NCBI GenBank assembly: GCA_029204225.1
Contig: CM055096.1
Span: forward strand, 28,223,995-28,287,994
Origin: Diphasiastrum complanatum
Taxonomy: Eukaryota; Streptophyta; Lycopodiopsida; Lycopodiales; Lycopodiaceae
Length of the DNA stretch: 64,000 bases
Reading direction: 5' to 3'
Part shown: piece by piece, positions 1 through 10,258 of the stretch
Layout: every line of letters starts with the position of its first letter
Numbering within the stretch: position 1 is the stretch's first letter
Made by a program: the position numbers and the translations under genes
Notes under the pieces: model-generated
Databases searched by the model: none
The model's input: only the letters and a program-made list of their open reading frames with translations
Told to the model about the DNA's origin: nothing

Positions 1-1149
1 GGTGTCGGGAGAATGATTTTGAGCATAAACAACCTGCTTGTGTAGAGAGAGGCACTCATCATCATACCATCTATTGTAAGTGCGTTTATAAGATGAGAAA
101 GTTTTGGAAGGATATGCAGTATTGGCTGAGCAAAGAAGCGACTGAGATAAAAAGGCGGCTTGCTGGTCCACTGAAGATGAGAAGGGGAAATCGTCGAGCA
201 TTGTGGCCAGAGAGGAAGTGTAAGTAGGAAGACCAATTGGAGAGAAAGGACGATGGTGGCGTGTGGAATGCGGAGTCGTAACAGTACCAAGAGTAGCATG
301 GCCAAGAGACAGGAGCAATAGAGAGTGATCAGAGATGGTAGGGTGCATAATATGAAAAGTATGAAGAAATGGAGTTAAGGCTGGTGAGCCAATGAAGTAG
401 TCAACAACGCTGTGTCCACCACCGTGCGGATGGCAGGTAAAAACTGATGATGATGGTCACCGAGAAAGGCCATTCAGAATGGCTAAAGAGTGAGCTTCTG
501 CAAGTCCAATCAACTGTTCTCCAAAGTGTGTAGCTGGGGTATCAGCATCCTGAGAGGCCCTGTCCAAACCCACATCCAAAACTTGAATATGTAGGAAATC
601 ACTATCTGCATGAAACTCTGTCTGCTGGGTGTTGGTGCGAGCGTTAAAATCGCCTGCTAATAAAATAAGGCCCTGCTGTGCAAAGCTGGCTATATCATCT
701 GAAAGAGCCTGGAAGGGGTCACCACCATAATCTGCAAAAGCTGATGTTTGAGGTGCAAAATAACAAACTGCTATAAAGAGATCTTGAGGTAGCCCAAAGA
801 AGTTACCATAAAACTGTAACCAAATAAATTGTGCAAATGGATCACTTTTGAGTAGCTTAAAATGAGTACGAAAAACTTCCTTGGTAAGACATGCAACACC
901 ACCAGATCCACGCGTGGTTTTACCTCTTACGAAAGACCTGTACGTTGAATACCATGAGTAATTTTGAATAACTGGAAGAGGTCGATATAGTGATTCATGA
1001 GTCTCCGCTAAGAGCAAAATATCACATTTCTGTAAAAAGGAGTGAAAATCCCCTGCCGAAGAAGATGAATTTACACCGTTACAATTCCAGAAACCAATCC
1101 GTAATGGCTGAGGGGATCTTGGGTTGTTGTGCCCGGGATCCCCGATTCC
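1..1149 (-). pseudogene. LINE ORF2, apurinic-type endonuclease domain (partial, one nonsense codon)
   Basis: The product would nick target DNA for target-primed reverse transcription. The frame opens after a TAG near 1150 and reads FWNCNG near 1100, then LLLAETHES near 1010, then GDFNAR near 640. These are the three signature motifs of the endonuclease/exonuclease/phosphatase fold in L1-type LINEs. A TGA at 459-457 interrupts the domain after NGLSR. The same frame then continues with HPHGGGHSVVDYF, the usual domain end with its serine-aspartate-type motif, and with further LINE-like sequence to base 1. The stop is therefore a point mutation inside a once longer ORF2. The reverse transcriptase is not visible. 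The family call rests on motifs, without a database search. Confidence 0.78.
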
Positions 1150-1270
1150 CTATTGTGAAATCTTATCGTAAAATTTAGGCTTGCCTTCAATAAAGACCAC
1201 TCTTTGATTCCTAGCATTGGCCTCCTGAATGACCAATTTCCTCGCTTGCCATTGTGTGTGTGTTAGGTAG

Positions 1271-1798
1271 TCATCTATAAAAATAAAAGAGCTTAGCTCG
1301 AAGGCGTAAAGCAGAATTACGTTGTTCAATGGAGCGAAACTTTATGAATAGGACCTTATCATCAAATTTGCTCCGCCAAGCAGTGTCAAATCCCTCCAGA
1401 TTATGTGCAAGTTTAGATACAAGAAGGTCTTTCGCCTCATCAAGGGCCTTGTTTCCATTGGGGATACCCCTAAGTCGTATATTAAGAGCCTTCTTGGCTC
1501 TTCTCTCTTGTTCTGTAAAAACATTCTCTAAGGTAGAATTCACTAATGAAGGTTGAACTTGGTTAGAGGAATTACCAGCTTGCTTAAGAATTGAAGCCCA
1601 AGTACGAGTGTCTTCCACTTCCTTTGCCAAAGATGAGATTTTACTTTCCACATCTTGCTGTGAATGAGTGTCCTGTATCCCTTTCTCTTTCATCCTGTCA
1701 ATGGTGCTTTGTAAATCCTTATTCTGTAGATTGACCCTGGTAAGTTTTCCATGAAGTGTCTGATTTTGTAGCTGCAATTTTCTGATGAATTGGAACAC
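1271..1798 (-). pseudogene. LINE ORF1-like coiled-coil / RNA-binding protein
   Basis: The 175-residue frame starts with a heptad-like Leu/Gln-rich segment (about residues 5-65), as in the trimerising coiled coil of L1 ORF1 proteins. A basic segment follows with NIRLRGIPNG at about 127-136, then KVLFIKFRS and a repeated-arginine end. This resembles the RNA-recognition part of L1-type ORF1 (the LRGIP motif is typical). It sits just upstream of ORF2 on the same strand. Another frame at 1989-1690 may be its displaced N-terminus, so a frameshift is likely. ORF1 coats the element RNA; here it is probably non-functional. Confidence 0.6.
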
Positions 1799-2230
1799 TT
1801 CTTTGAACTGGTGTTGTAGGTAGTTGTTGAGAGATTCAAAGTCAAATAAGTTGCTAGGTTGTAATTGTTCAACAAGGATATGGTAAGCAAGGCAGGAATC
1901 TGTAAGAGATAGCTACAATGGAGAATGAGGTGATGAGAAGGACAGACCGGCAAACGAAAGGGAAGAGCCAGTGATGGCTGACTGGCCATCAGAATGGCAT
2001 TAGAAGCTTGGTCAAGAAAAGCATGGGAAGAGTGGGGTGAAGCTCCATCAGATTTGGTAGAGGCGAGTGAGAGAGAGAGAGAGAGGTTGAAAAATGTTTC
2101 ATTTAAGGTTTAGTAGGGTTCAGAATGATTCAGCTAGGTTTTTGTTCAGCATGGTTTTTGTTCCGTTTGTTGTGAGCAGAGAGAGATAGAGAGAGGGAGG
2201 ATCAGAGAGCCTGGGAGTTAATACACCTAA

Positions 2231-2406
2231 ATTGGACCATCTTGCACCCGAAACAGTCGGCAAACTACACAGTCATAATGCTCTCAACCAGAGCTTTCAT
2301 CTGATACCCATATTGCCTAAAAAAATTTCAAAAAAAAAAATCAATTCTGCACGATCCTCTGAAAAACCCCAATTCGGAGTCACGATTCTGATCGCGGTGC
2401 ATCTAT
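2231..2406. other. short spacer between LINE and Penelope-like element
   Basis: No gene or clear repeat is visible. It contains an A-run near 2320-2340, and nothing in it supports translation. Confidence 0.5.
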
Positions 2407-2505
2407 GGTACTAATTGTGCTGTTCATCTAGCTAACTTTTATCTTTCCTCTTATGAATTTGAATTTATACAAAGATTAGTTTCTTGTGGTACTTGTCCCA
2501 TCTTA

Positions 2506-3037
2506 TTGCATAAACTAACTCATGTTAGAAGATATATTGATGGCTTATTTGTTCTTGATCTTCCTAATTTTGCTAGTTTTCTATATAAAGACCCTAATGT
2601 TTTTGGTGGAGGAATCTATCCTAAAGACTCATGTGAACTTAATTGTACAACTAGTGATAATAAGTGCAATTTTTTAGAATTGTCTATAAGCCAGGCTAGG
2701 TCAGGTCTATTGATATTTTTGATAAAAGGCTGCAGCCAGAATACAGTAACTTCAACATATTCGCATGCCTCATATTTCTTCAAATATTTCATATTTTGTT
2801 AAATATGGAGTGATCACTTCTCAATTCCATAGGTTTTCTCGTCTTTGTACTAGTAGAGATGCTTTTGTAGACCAGTCAAGCAATCTAATCATTTTGTTAC
2901 TCCATAAGGGTTACTCGTTTAAGAAAATCATGAGAAAAGTTCGAACCGTTCTAGACTCTTTTGGTTTTATCTTTGGTATTTTAGCTTATGGTATGTTTAA
3001 GATGATAATAATAGAGTCCAGAAAAGTGGGGAGCTAA
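2506..3037 (+). pseudogene. Penelope-like reverse transcriptase, 3' fragment (copy 1)
   Basis: The palm-to-thumb part of the RT is split over two frames (2506-2802 and 2765-3037). The palm piece carries RRYIDGLF, where the second catalytic aspartate is replaced by glycine. The thumb piece keeps SRLCTSRDAFVDQSSNLI and HKGYSFKKI. In copy 2 this part is lost from the open frame because four bases are missing near 6788. It has no start codon of its own and is a dead fragment. Confidence 0.65.
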
Positions 3038-3244
3038 GGAGCCCGCTTTGTTTCTAGTATTTTGTCTTTGTTTTAGTAACTCGTAGACATATGATGATCC
3101 TTGTTCTTATTTATTTTATTTTATTTATTAATGAAATTTATAAATTTATAAATTCTATTTTTGAATTTCATTCGTTTTTTGAATTGCTATTATTTTGTCT
3201 TTCTTCTTACTAGTTGTCCTTTGCGTCTTAGTCAACATTGGGTT

Positions 3245-3315
3245 TACCCAAGAGAATTCGGATTCTTTCGAAACCCAGTTAGCAACTTATGCTTGGGTAC
3301 TGATGAGACATAAGC
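3245..3315 (+). other. conserved structured 3'-UTR module, Penelope-like copy 1
   Basis: TACCCAAG (3245-3252) pairs with CTTGGGTA (3292-3299), and the second arm is followed directly by CTGATGAG (3300-3307). The enclosed loop contains a near-palindrome and TTCGAAACCC. All these pieces recur in copy 2, exactly 3960 bases downstream. CTGATGAG, CGAAAC and GTY are hammerhead-ribozyme core words, and hammerheads are known in Penelope elements. Their order here does not give a standard hammerhead fold. Confidence 0.45.
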
Positions 3316-3900
3316 AATGCTGTTTGGCTAAGATTTTTTTGGTTTATTGTATTTTATATTATTGTTTTGACTTACATCCTTTGACTTTTTGAGTTGCTTG
3401 TATATTGTTTCTAAGCTTTACCTTATGACATCACTGACTTCTCTATATAAATTTGTGAAATTGGATATATATTCCAATTTCACAAATAGATAATTTATCA
3501 TATTAAAGAACAAGTTCTCCTTGCAACAACTCAAGGGGTACTAGTTGAGCAGATGGATTGGGGCACTATAATGAGTAGGATAATGGTCTTTGGGTCCTTT
3601 TAGGATCAAGGGCTTTTTGGTTAGTTTCGTGAAAGACTTTCGGTGTGAGAGGGAGTCAAGTAGTGTTACTTCAAGAAGTCGCGGGCACTTGATTGCATGC
3701 TATTGTCAGTGATCTTTCGAGTGTAATAGGTGGTCCTGTTTAGGTACCTCACCGCTTTACAGCAGCGCTGTTAAACAAACGAGGGGTGTTGTCAACACTA
3801 ATTATGACCTCGGACCAATAGCCTTCAGGAGGGCCTGGTCTTAAACAATTGCCTGACTACTCAAAATATAATTTTTGGCTCTTCTACTATCGACACTTAA

Positions 3901-5058
3901 GAGCTTTGCTCTTCCATCCCTTTACCTCTTTGTTTTGCTAGTAGAAATGGTACAAATCATAGAGAAAGGTTTAACTTTTTGTCTAGATGTAATTTGAATA
4001 AACTTCATAATTTTGGAGAAGATCCTATTAAATGGTCTGTTTTTAAGTCTTTGCTTGTTAGTACTCATTATACGAATAACCATATTAGAATTTTGAATGG
4101 CCTTAGACGTCTTAGAGAAAAACATGTGCATTCCTCTAGGCCTCTTAGCCCAATCCATACCAGCCAAGTAATCTATGTCATTTATAACATACGAAGTAGT
4201 AGTATGGTATATGTTGGCCAAACTTTTCGGTCTGCTTTTGTACGTTTTCAAGAACATGTTCGAGAAGCTAGAAGAGTATATATCTCTTAGTTTCCTAAAG
4301 AAGAATTAAAACCTTTGTATACTACTATAGCCAAATAAGGTTTTGAGTCTTTTCGGGTCTTTCCCATTGAGCACATTGCTGGAAACTTTTCTAATTCAAA
4401 AGAGTTTTTCAAGGTAGCATGGCTTCGTGAACTCTTTTGGATGAGAACTCTTCAGTCCTTTTTTCCTAGAGGTTATAATCTCGAGGGTAAGTCCAAGTTA
4501 CGAAAGAGTAGAAACTTTGGCAAAAAGAGTTCCATGTTGTCGAGAACCCACTCTAAACCTAAAAACATAACACCTTATGTTCGTAATGGTCTGAAAGTTT
4601 GGAAGCCTATATCAGAACATCTATCCCCTCCTCCAGAATGCTACATTCCACAAGCTGTGATCACACCTTCTCATCCCCTCCCTTCTCCTCGTGTTACTTT
4701 TAATACTTCTAACTTTTTGCCTCCTAGTAATAATGTTGTCTCTAGAACGTTTGCTTATAGAGATTACGTAAGGAGGTTACTTTATTTGGATCGTGTTATG
4801 TCTTTGTGCAAGTTCTCCCTCGATATGTTTAATAGATACAATCCTAAGAACCTGTTTCGGTTGCTCTATACTTTAGATAATATGTCTTGTCAAGATCTGG
4901 GTATTTCACATTCTCATTTTTATCAGCTTAAAACTCTTTTAAGTCGCTTTATAAAATCCATAGCTAATGTTGAAACTAAATGTTTTACCTCTAGTAAAGA
5001 TCTACTCATCACAATTTTTACTTCACCTGATCTTGACAAAATTGGTTTGTATTCTTAG
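3901..5058 (+). pseudogene. Penelope-like ORF, GIY-YIG endonuclease and linker
   Basis: One reading frame runs through this region and is interrupted by TAG at 4288-4290 and TAA at 4336-4338. The nuclease shows VIYVIYNI (GIY-like box), then MVYVGQTFRS (YIG-like box with the conserved Gly-Gln-Thr), then RFQEHVREA with the histidine of the core. After the two stops the same frame reads IEHIAGNF and WLRELFWMRTLQSFFP, the usual end of this domain type (Glu then a Trp/Leu helix). The linker to 5058 is basic and Ser-rich without known motifs. Being in one frame, the stops are point mutations. The domain would make the nick that primes reverse transcription. Confidence 0.65.
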
Positions 5059-6990
5059 AAAGCCCGAAGTTATGAATGCACTTCCTCCTTGTGTGAAGAA
5101 AATTTGGAATCATCAAATATGTTAAAACTATAGGACAAAAAGCCTTTAATTATGCTGATATTGGTCGGAATCTTTCAGAAAGGAAAAAGTTGTCTATCCT
5201 TAATAGCCCTTGTTCTTGTGGTAACTCCTTTTTTTTGAAGTTTTGTGATCCTTCTTTAGGTCATATTGTTACTGCAGATACATCAATCCTTCCCTCATCG
5301 TTTTTGAAAGAGTCCTTTTCTAAAGGCACTAAATTCCGTCCTCCTCTTTTAGTAGATGCTTGCTTGTTAAAATCTATAACACGAGTATTAATAAGTTCAT
5401 TTACCATATTGAAGAATCTTTTGGAGTCCATGGTTTGTTATCAGAATGGAAAACTAAAGTTCTAAATTATGTAACTTTGAGTTTGAAAAAAGTTTCATCT
5501 GTCCCATCTTCTAATATTGATACTTCATTTTCTAATGAGGATGTTCTTCTTCGTAAGTTTCATAGACGTTTTGTCATTTCGTATGTGGATAAATGCTCAA
5601 ACAATTTTGTATTTGTTTGCAAGAAATTCTATTTGGAATCGTTATTGAATGAAGTCCATTCTCCAGTAGGAACATATAACCCTTGTTCTCTTTCAACTAC
5701 GAGTGTAATAAAATATCATCAAGATTTTTGTCATCCTTATAACTTTAATTGTTACCCAAATCTTCCTTTTCTTTGTGCTGCACGGAAATTTCATAAAGTT
5801 CCTAAAAGGCCTAGGTTTATTGCAGCAGCCTATAAAACTACGTTGACTGACCTTTCTAAGTGGCTAAGTAGTTGCTTCAAAGTGTTGCTTCCTTCTATTA
5901 ATGAGCTTTGGATAAACTTACTTAAGGATGCAGATGTTCCTATTAGTTGTAGTTGGATTTTGAACGATTCTGTAGGTATTATAGAAGTAATAAAGTTTTT
6001 CAACTCCTCTCGTACTTTAGAAGAAAAGACCCAACATATGCTTCTTCAAACCTATGACTTCACAACACTTAACACTAAAATCAATTTGGAAGATTTGAAG
6101 TTTCGTGTTAACAAGCTAATTCGAGATGCTTTTAGCAATAAACTAAAGGACACTCGATGCAAAGCTTTAAAAGTTGAAAAGAGTGCTTTGCATTTTGAGT
6201 TTTGTTGGCTTAAGAACAAAAATCAAGATGTCGATTCAAAGAAGAAAAGATTTACTAAAATAGTTGATGTTGTTGGCTGCACTTTCTCTTGGATAACTTG
6301 CATATTTCTCTAGGTGATTCGCTTTTTCAACAAACGATAGGTATTCCCATGGGTACTAATTGTGCTGTTCATCTAGCTAACTTTTATCTTTTCTCTTATG
6401 AATTTGAATTTATGCAAAGATTAGTTTCTTGTGGTACTTGTCCCATCTTATTGCATAAATTAACTCATGTTAGAAGATATATTGATGACTTATTTGTTCC
6501 TGATCTTCCTAATTTTGGTAGTTTTGTATATAAAGACCCTAACGCTTTTGGTGGAGGAATCTATCCTAAAGACTCATGTGAACTTAATCGTACAACTAGT
6601 GATGATAAGTGCAATTTTTTAGACCTTTCTATAAGCCAGGGTAGGTCCGGTTTATTGGTTGATATTTTTGATAAAAGGCTGCAGCCAGAATATAGTAATT
6701 TGAACATAATTCGCATGCCTCATATTTCTTCAAATATTTCAGATTCTGTTAAATATGGAGTGATCACTTCTCAATTCTACAGGTTTTCTCGTGTACTAGT
6801 AGAGATGCTTTTGTAGACCAGTCAAGCAATCTAATCATTTTGTTACTCCATAAGGGTTACTCGTTTAAGAAAATCATGAGAAAAGTTCGAACTGTTTTAG
6901 AATCTTTTGGTTTTATCTTTGGTGTTTCAGCTTATGGTATATTTAAGATGATTAATCATAGAATCCAGAAAATTGGGGAGCTAAGGAGCC
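5059..6990 (+). pseudogene. Penelope-like reverse transcriptase (copy 2, frameshifted)
   Basis: The RT is spread over at least four frame segments, with shifts near 5040-5060, 5365, 6289 and 6788. Visible in order are SPCSCGN...CDPSLGHIVTAD (a Cys knuckle plus GHIVT box seen in nuclease-first Penelope elements), SYVDKCSNNFVFVCKK (the conserved DK-SNN box), RFIAAAYKT, SWILNDS, QTIGIPMGTNCA (palm box) and RRYIDDLF (intact catalytic YIDD). It ends with FDKR...RMPHISSNI and RFSR. The order and spacing match a Penelope-type RT, unlike LINE or copia RT. It is inactive because of the shifts. Confidence 0.68.
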
Positions 6991-7204
6991 CGCTTTGTTT
7001 CTAGTATTTTGTCTTTGTTTTAGTAACTCGTATACACATTATGATCCTGGTTCTTATTTATTTTCATTTTATGTTTTGTTTTTATTCTATTTTTAATTAG
7101 ATTTAATTTATAAATTTTATTTTTGAATCTCATTTTATTTAAATTATAATTATTTTTTCTTTCATCTTACTGATTGTCTTTTGCTTCTTAGTCAACAGTG
7201 GGTC

Positions 7205-7275
7205 TACCCAAGAGAATCCGGATTCTTTCGAAACCCAATTAGCAGCTTATGCTTGGGTACTGATGAGACATAAGC
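7205..7275 (+). other. conserved structured 3'-UTR module, Penelope-like copy 2
   Basis: The perfect 8-bp stem TACCCAAG (7205-7212) / CTTGGGTA (7252-7259) encloses the perfect palindrome AGAATCCGGATTCT (7213-7226). A second possible stem, GCTTATG (7245-7251) with CATAAGC (7269-7275), flanks CTGATGAG (7260-7267). GTC precedes the first arm, as at a hammerhead cleavage site. Upstream GGG and downstream CCC after GAAA could also pair. Confidence 0.45.
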
Positions 7276-7448
7276 AATGCTATTTGGCTAAGATTTTTTG
7301 TTTATTAAATTTTTTATTGTTGTTTTGACTTAGATCCTTTGACTTGTTGAGTTGCTCGTATATTGTTTCTAAGGTTTACCTTATGACATCACTGACTTCT
7401 CTATATAAATTTGTGAAATTGGATATATTTTAATTTCACAAATAGATA

Positions 7449-7895
7449 TAATGGTGTCTATAGCACCCAAAAATCTATCAAAGCAAGTAAAATAAGGATG
7501 ACAAATGCCATTGCTAGATGGTGTGATAGTCACATCTACTTAGTAGCTAACGTTGATCGAAGCTTTTAAAAGTAGGGTTTTTCCCATGAAATTTTCTGCA
7601 AACTTGCAAATTGCTTGCAAACTAAAGCATTTAAGGTTGCCAGCAATCAAACTTGCAAACTCAAGCATTTGAAGATTGCCAGTGATCATAGAATTGATGA
7701 ACCGTGTACTTGTGAATGGCCATGCTCAGAGCAATGCATTCTCAATCAACAGTCTTTGTTCAAAATTACTATCCTTTGTATTTGTATTCCTTCTATATAT
7801 ATATATACGGAGGGACATTTATTTATGAAGTATATGTTGCATTAAGCGTTTAAAGAGAATTGAAAACCTTCTACATTCATAATTTCATATCTATG

Positions 7896-7982
<87 letters not shown>

Positions 7983-8522
7983 ATATCTATCTTTCACATG
8001 TGGAATGTGCTCATATCCCAAGGCGTTACATATTCATTGTGTATGAAGCTTGAGGAAAATCTCCGAGTTCCGTACAGAATGTTTTTACATTTCATAATTT
8101 TTTTGCAAAATTCAAATAAAAGTTACTTTGGAAAACCATGATGTTGTGTGCCAAATAAACCAATATATTGGAAAATTTGACAGAGTACAGAAAATTAATC
8201 TGAGTAACATCATTTTTTCCCTAACAAAACATTCAGGACTATTGATTTTACCGAGACAATGTTTCATACCGCAGGCAAAACATTGTTTCAGTACTGCTTT
8301 GCAATCTAAGATGCTTGCTATCAAATCAACTAAGTTATCCTCTACAGGTTATTTTTTGCATATTTTCCACCCTAATTTCTTAATTTATAGTTCACATCAG
8401 CTTATTTGGTGTACCATGTCTCTTCATGTGTCTTAGCAAAGAAGCTATTTGCAAAAAAAGGAAAAAGTTTACTTGCCGCGATCAAAGTTAGAGAGTATCT
8501 GAAACTCTTTTCAATTTTTCAG
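7449..8522 (+). other. non-coding, probably intron of the SFH gene
   Basis: No exon of the SFH gene or other gene is recognised here. The stretch ends in a pyrimidine-rich tract and AG at 8521-8522, the acceptor of the first visible SFH exon. It holds a CT/AC microsatellite (7901-7979). Confidence 0.5.
7901..7979 (+). repeat. (CT)n followed by (AC)n microsatellite
   Basis: About 32 CT units (7901-7964) run directly into about seven AC units. The open frame across it is a low-complexity artefact. Confidence 0.95.
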
Positions 8523-10258
8523 GTTGAAATAGATCGAACCAGTGTTTTTTTTGAGAAGTACTCAGATTTTGGAGATCTTGGTCCCATTGTTGACAAGGTC
8601 ATTGACAATGGTGTAGGAGGAGATGCTAATTTTGTGAAGACACCTTTTTGCTTTATAGAAAAAGAATACGCTCTTGACAACCTCGTGAAACCTCGTATGT
8701 TCTCTATTTACTCCAAAATTCGAGCTGATAACTTAAGCAATCAGCTTTTATCATTTCATTGGCTTATCACTGCACTTTTATGAAGTTTAAGATGTAGAAG
8801 CCACATTTTTTTGCTTATTCTTTAGGTGTTTTCAGGGGAACAAGTTCCTTGGAGCAGCATCAACTGGCAGTTATTGTTGTCCTTTTGGATAAACATTGTG
8901 GTTTTCCTCCACCGTCTGGTTGACATATGCTATAAGAAGCTGATTGTTTCTGGGAATACTAGTCCTAAAGGAACAGGTAATTATATGGGCATGTCATTGA
9001 ATCCTCCTGATTTGCATTCTTGGCATCCCTCTGTCTTTGAGGAGCATGTTTCTTCATCCAAGTTCATTGAACGGGTAGAAAAATTGGAGGAGAAGGTTAA
9101 TGTGCTGAGCAAGCCAGTAGAACATACACTTACAAAAGAAGATGCTATAGATCCTGTTAAAGAGCGAATAAAATTGCTCGAGGCTGAGCTGACAGAGACC
9201 AAACAGGTATATATAGATTCTTTCTGGCTTTCACATTCAATATTTAATAATTTCAATTGTATGTTTTGGAATCTCTCTTGCAGGAGAAAACCAATCAAAG
9301 TGGCCTTTGTTGTATATTTGTAAGGTGTCACATATACAATAGTAGTTATAAAGGATGAAACTGAGACCCTTTGAGTCATCATTGGTCTTTCAGATCAATT
9401 TTCTTCAAAGTGGTTCAGTCTTTGATTTTTCTGTGTTGGATTTTTTTTCAAACAGTCTAGGAGCACTCCGTATTTTACACCAGGGTATCCTGTGGTATCT
9501 TAACTTTTATTATTTGAATCTTATGGAGATTATTCAGGCTTTGCAAAATGTGTTGACTAAACAAGATGAACTATTGGAGTGCCTGGAGCGGCTTCAAGAG
9601 CTTAAATGGGAGGTACGATCTCCATTCAATTCCTAATCATTGAAAGTAATTACTTATTTGTAACACAAACGTGGTGACCTTATCTTGTGGTGTTTATGAA
9701 CATTGCATCTCTGTGATTTTCCAATTGCATAACTTATGCTTCCTTAGCATTTGCATCAATTCTTGCTGAACCCACTTAGAAGATCAGTCATTTTGCGGAA
9801 AATATTTAGCTTTTGAATTCTGCAATCTGGATAGCTTATATGTTGTGCGTTACAGTTCGCACAGATGTTCCTTATTTTTAACAGAGCTCTCAACGTTGCC
9901 TTCATCCTTGTGTCAATACAAGAAATTGGCTTGCTACCCTTGGTGAACAGGAGGTGTATGGTATCCCTAGATTACCGCTTAAGTTTTTATAAGATGCTTG
10001 TTAAGATTAGGGCATGTCGCATTTCACAACTGTTCATACTTGTTGCTAGCATGCCAATGGTGCACAGTTTTGGTCAGCACCTGCAAAGGGAAGTCGACAG
10101 GCTGCAACCAGCCTGGGTCCCGATGTTTGTCTGCACTTCGAGCTATTGAAGCATAACAATCAGGATGATAAGAATTTGAGGATTACATACACTTCATACA
10201 CATGGTAACTTAAAAAAATCTTTTGTACTTTTTGCAGAAGAAGAGTTGGTGCTGGTAA
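8523..10258 (+). CDS. SFH-type SEC14-like phosphatidylinositol transfer protein, last four exons
   Basis: Four exons join in phase: 8523-8694, 8836-9206, 9538-9612 and 10238-10258 (TAA). They encode 212 C-terminal residues. The piece reads GPIVDKVIDNG, then a hydrophobic segment (about LLLSFWINIVVFLHRLV), then EKLEEKVNVLSKP, and ends LLECLERLQELKWEKKSWCW. This is the post-SEC14 linker, membrane-proximal segment and nodulin-type coiled-coil tail of plant SFH proteins, which usually end in a short basic-aromatic tail. The acceptor at 8834-8835 is preferred to one ten bases upstream because only it keeps phase with the GTATGT donor. Whole proteins are about 550-640 residues, so the lipid-binding SEC14 half is missing. 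It must lie left of the window beyond an intron of more than 8 kb holding the retroelements, or have been lost. In the family these proteins move phosphoinositides between membranes. Identification is by remembered family pattern. Confidence 0.8.

Larger units (their letters stand above)
1..2230 (-). mobile_element. LINE (non-LTR retrotransposon), 5' part, extends beyond left edge
   Basis: Reading leftwards on the minus strand, an ORF1-like coiled-coil/RNA-binding protein (about 1989-1271) is followed by the endonuclease start of ORF2 (about 1149 to 1). This is the normal L1-type order. ORF2 is still open in endonuclease-like sequence at base 1, so the reverse transcriptase must lie outside the window. 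The 5' boundary is not sharp. A GA-rich stretch at 2065-2200 and loss of similarity near 2230 are the only cues. Both ORFs are damaged, so this copy is inactive. Confidence 0.75.
2407..3492 (+). mobile_element. Penelope-like element copy 1, 5'-truncated
   Basis: This stretch is the same as 6354-7448 with scattered substitutions and small indels, in the same orientation. It begins inside the reverse-transcriptase palm domain and ends with the same 3' tail (TTTCACAAATAGAT). It lies immediately upstream of the longer copy. A 5'-truncated copy abutting a fuller copy head-to-tail is the pseudo-LTR arrangement known for Penelope-like elements. The RT catalytic box reads YIDG in place of YIDD, and the frame shifts near 2765. 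Confidence 0.72.
3493..7448 (+). mobile_element. Penelope-like element copy 2 with N-terminal GIY-YIG nuclease
   Basis: The longer copy holds, in order, a leader (3493-3900), a GIY-YIG endonuclease region (3901-4460), a linker, a Cys-rich knuckle (near 5211), the RT core with DKCSNN, IGIPMG and YIDD boxes (about 5500-6500), and a structured 3' UTR (about 6990-7448). Canonical animal Penelope elements carry GIY-YIG at the C-terminus. The nuclease-first order is known from the permuted clades described from green algae, protists and invertebrates (Naiad and Chlamys types). Several stops and frameshifts make this copy inactive. The 5' boundary is approximate. Confidence 0.68.

Noticed and set aside
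7201-7285. Bona fide hammerhead ribozyme
   Set aside because: All core words are present but in an order that would need crossing stems, so it is kept only as a structured module for testing.
8826-8835. Upstream acceptor (TTTAG at 8821-8825) for the second SFH exon
   Set aside because: It breaks phase with the GTATGT donor at 8695, whereas the acceptor at 8834-8835 keeps the frame.
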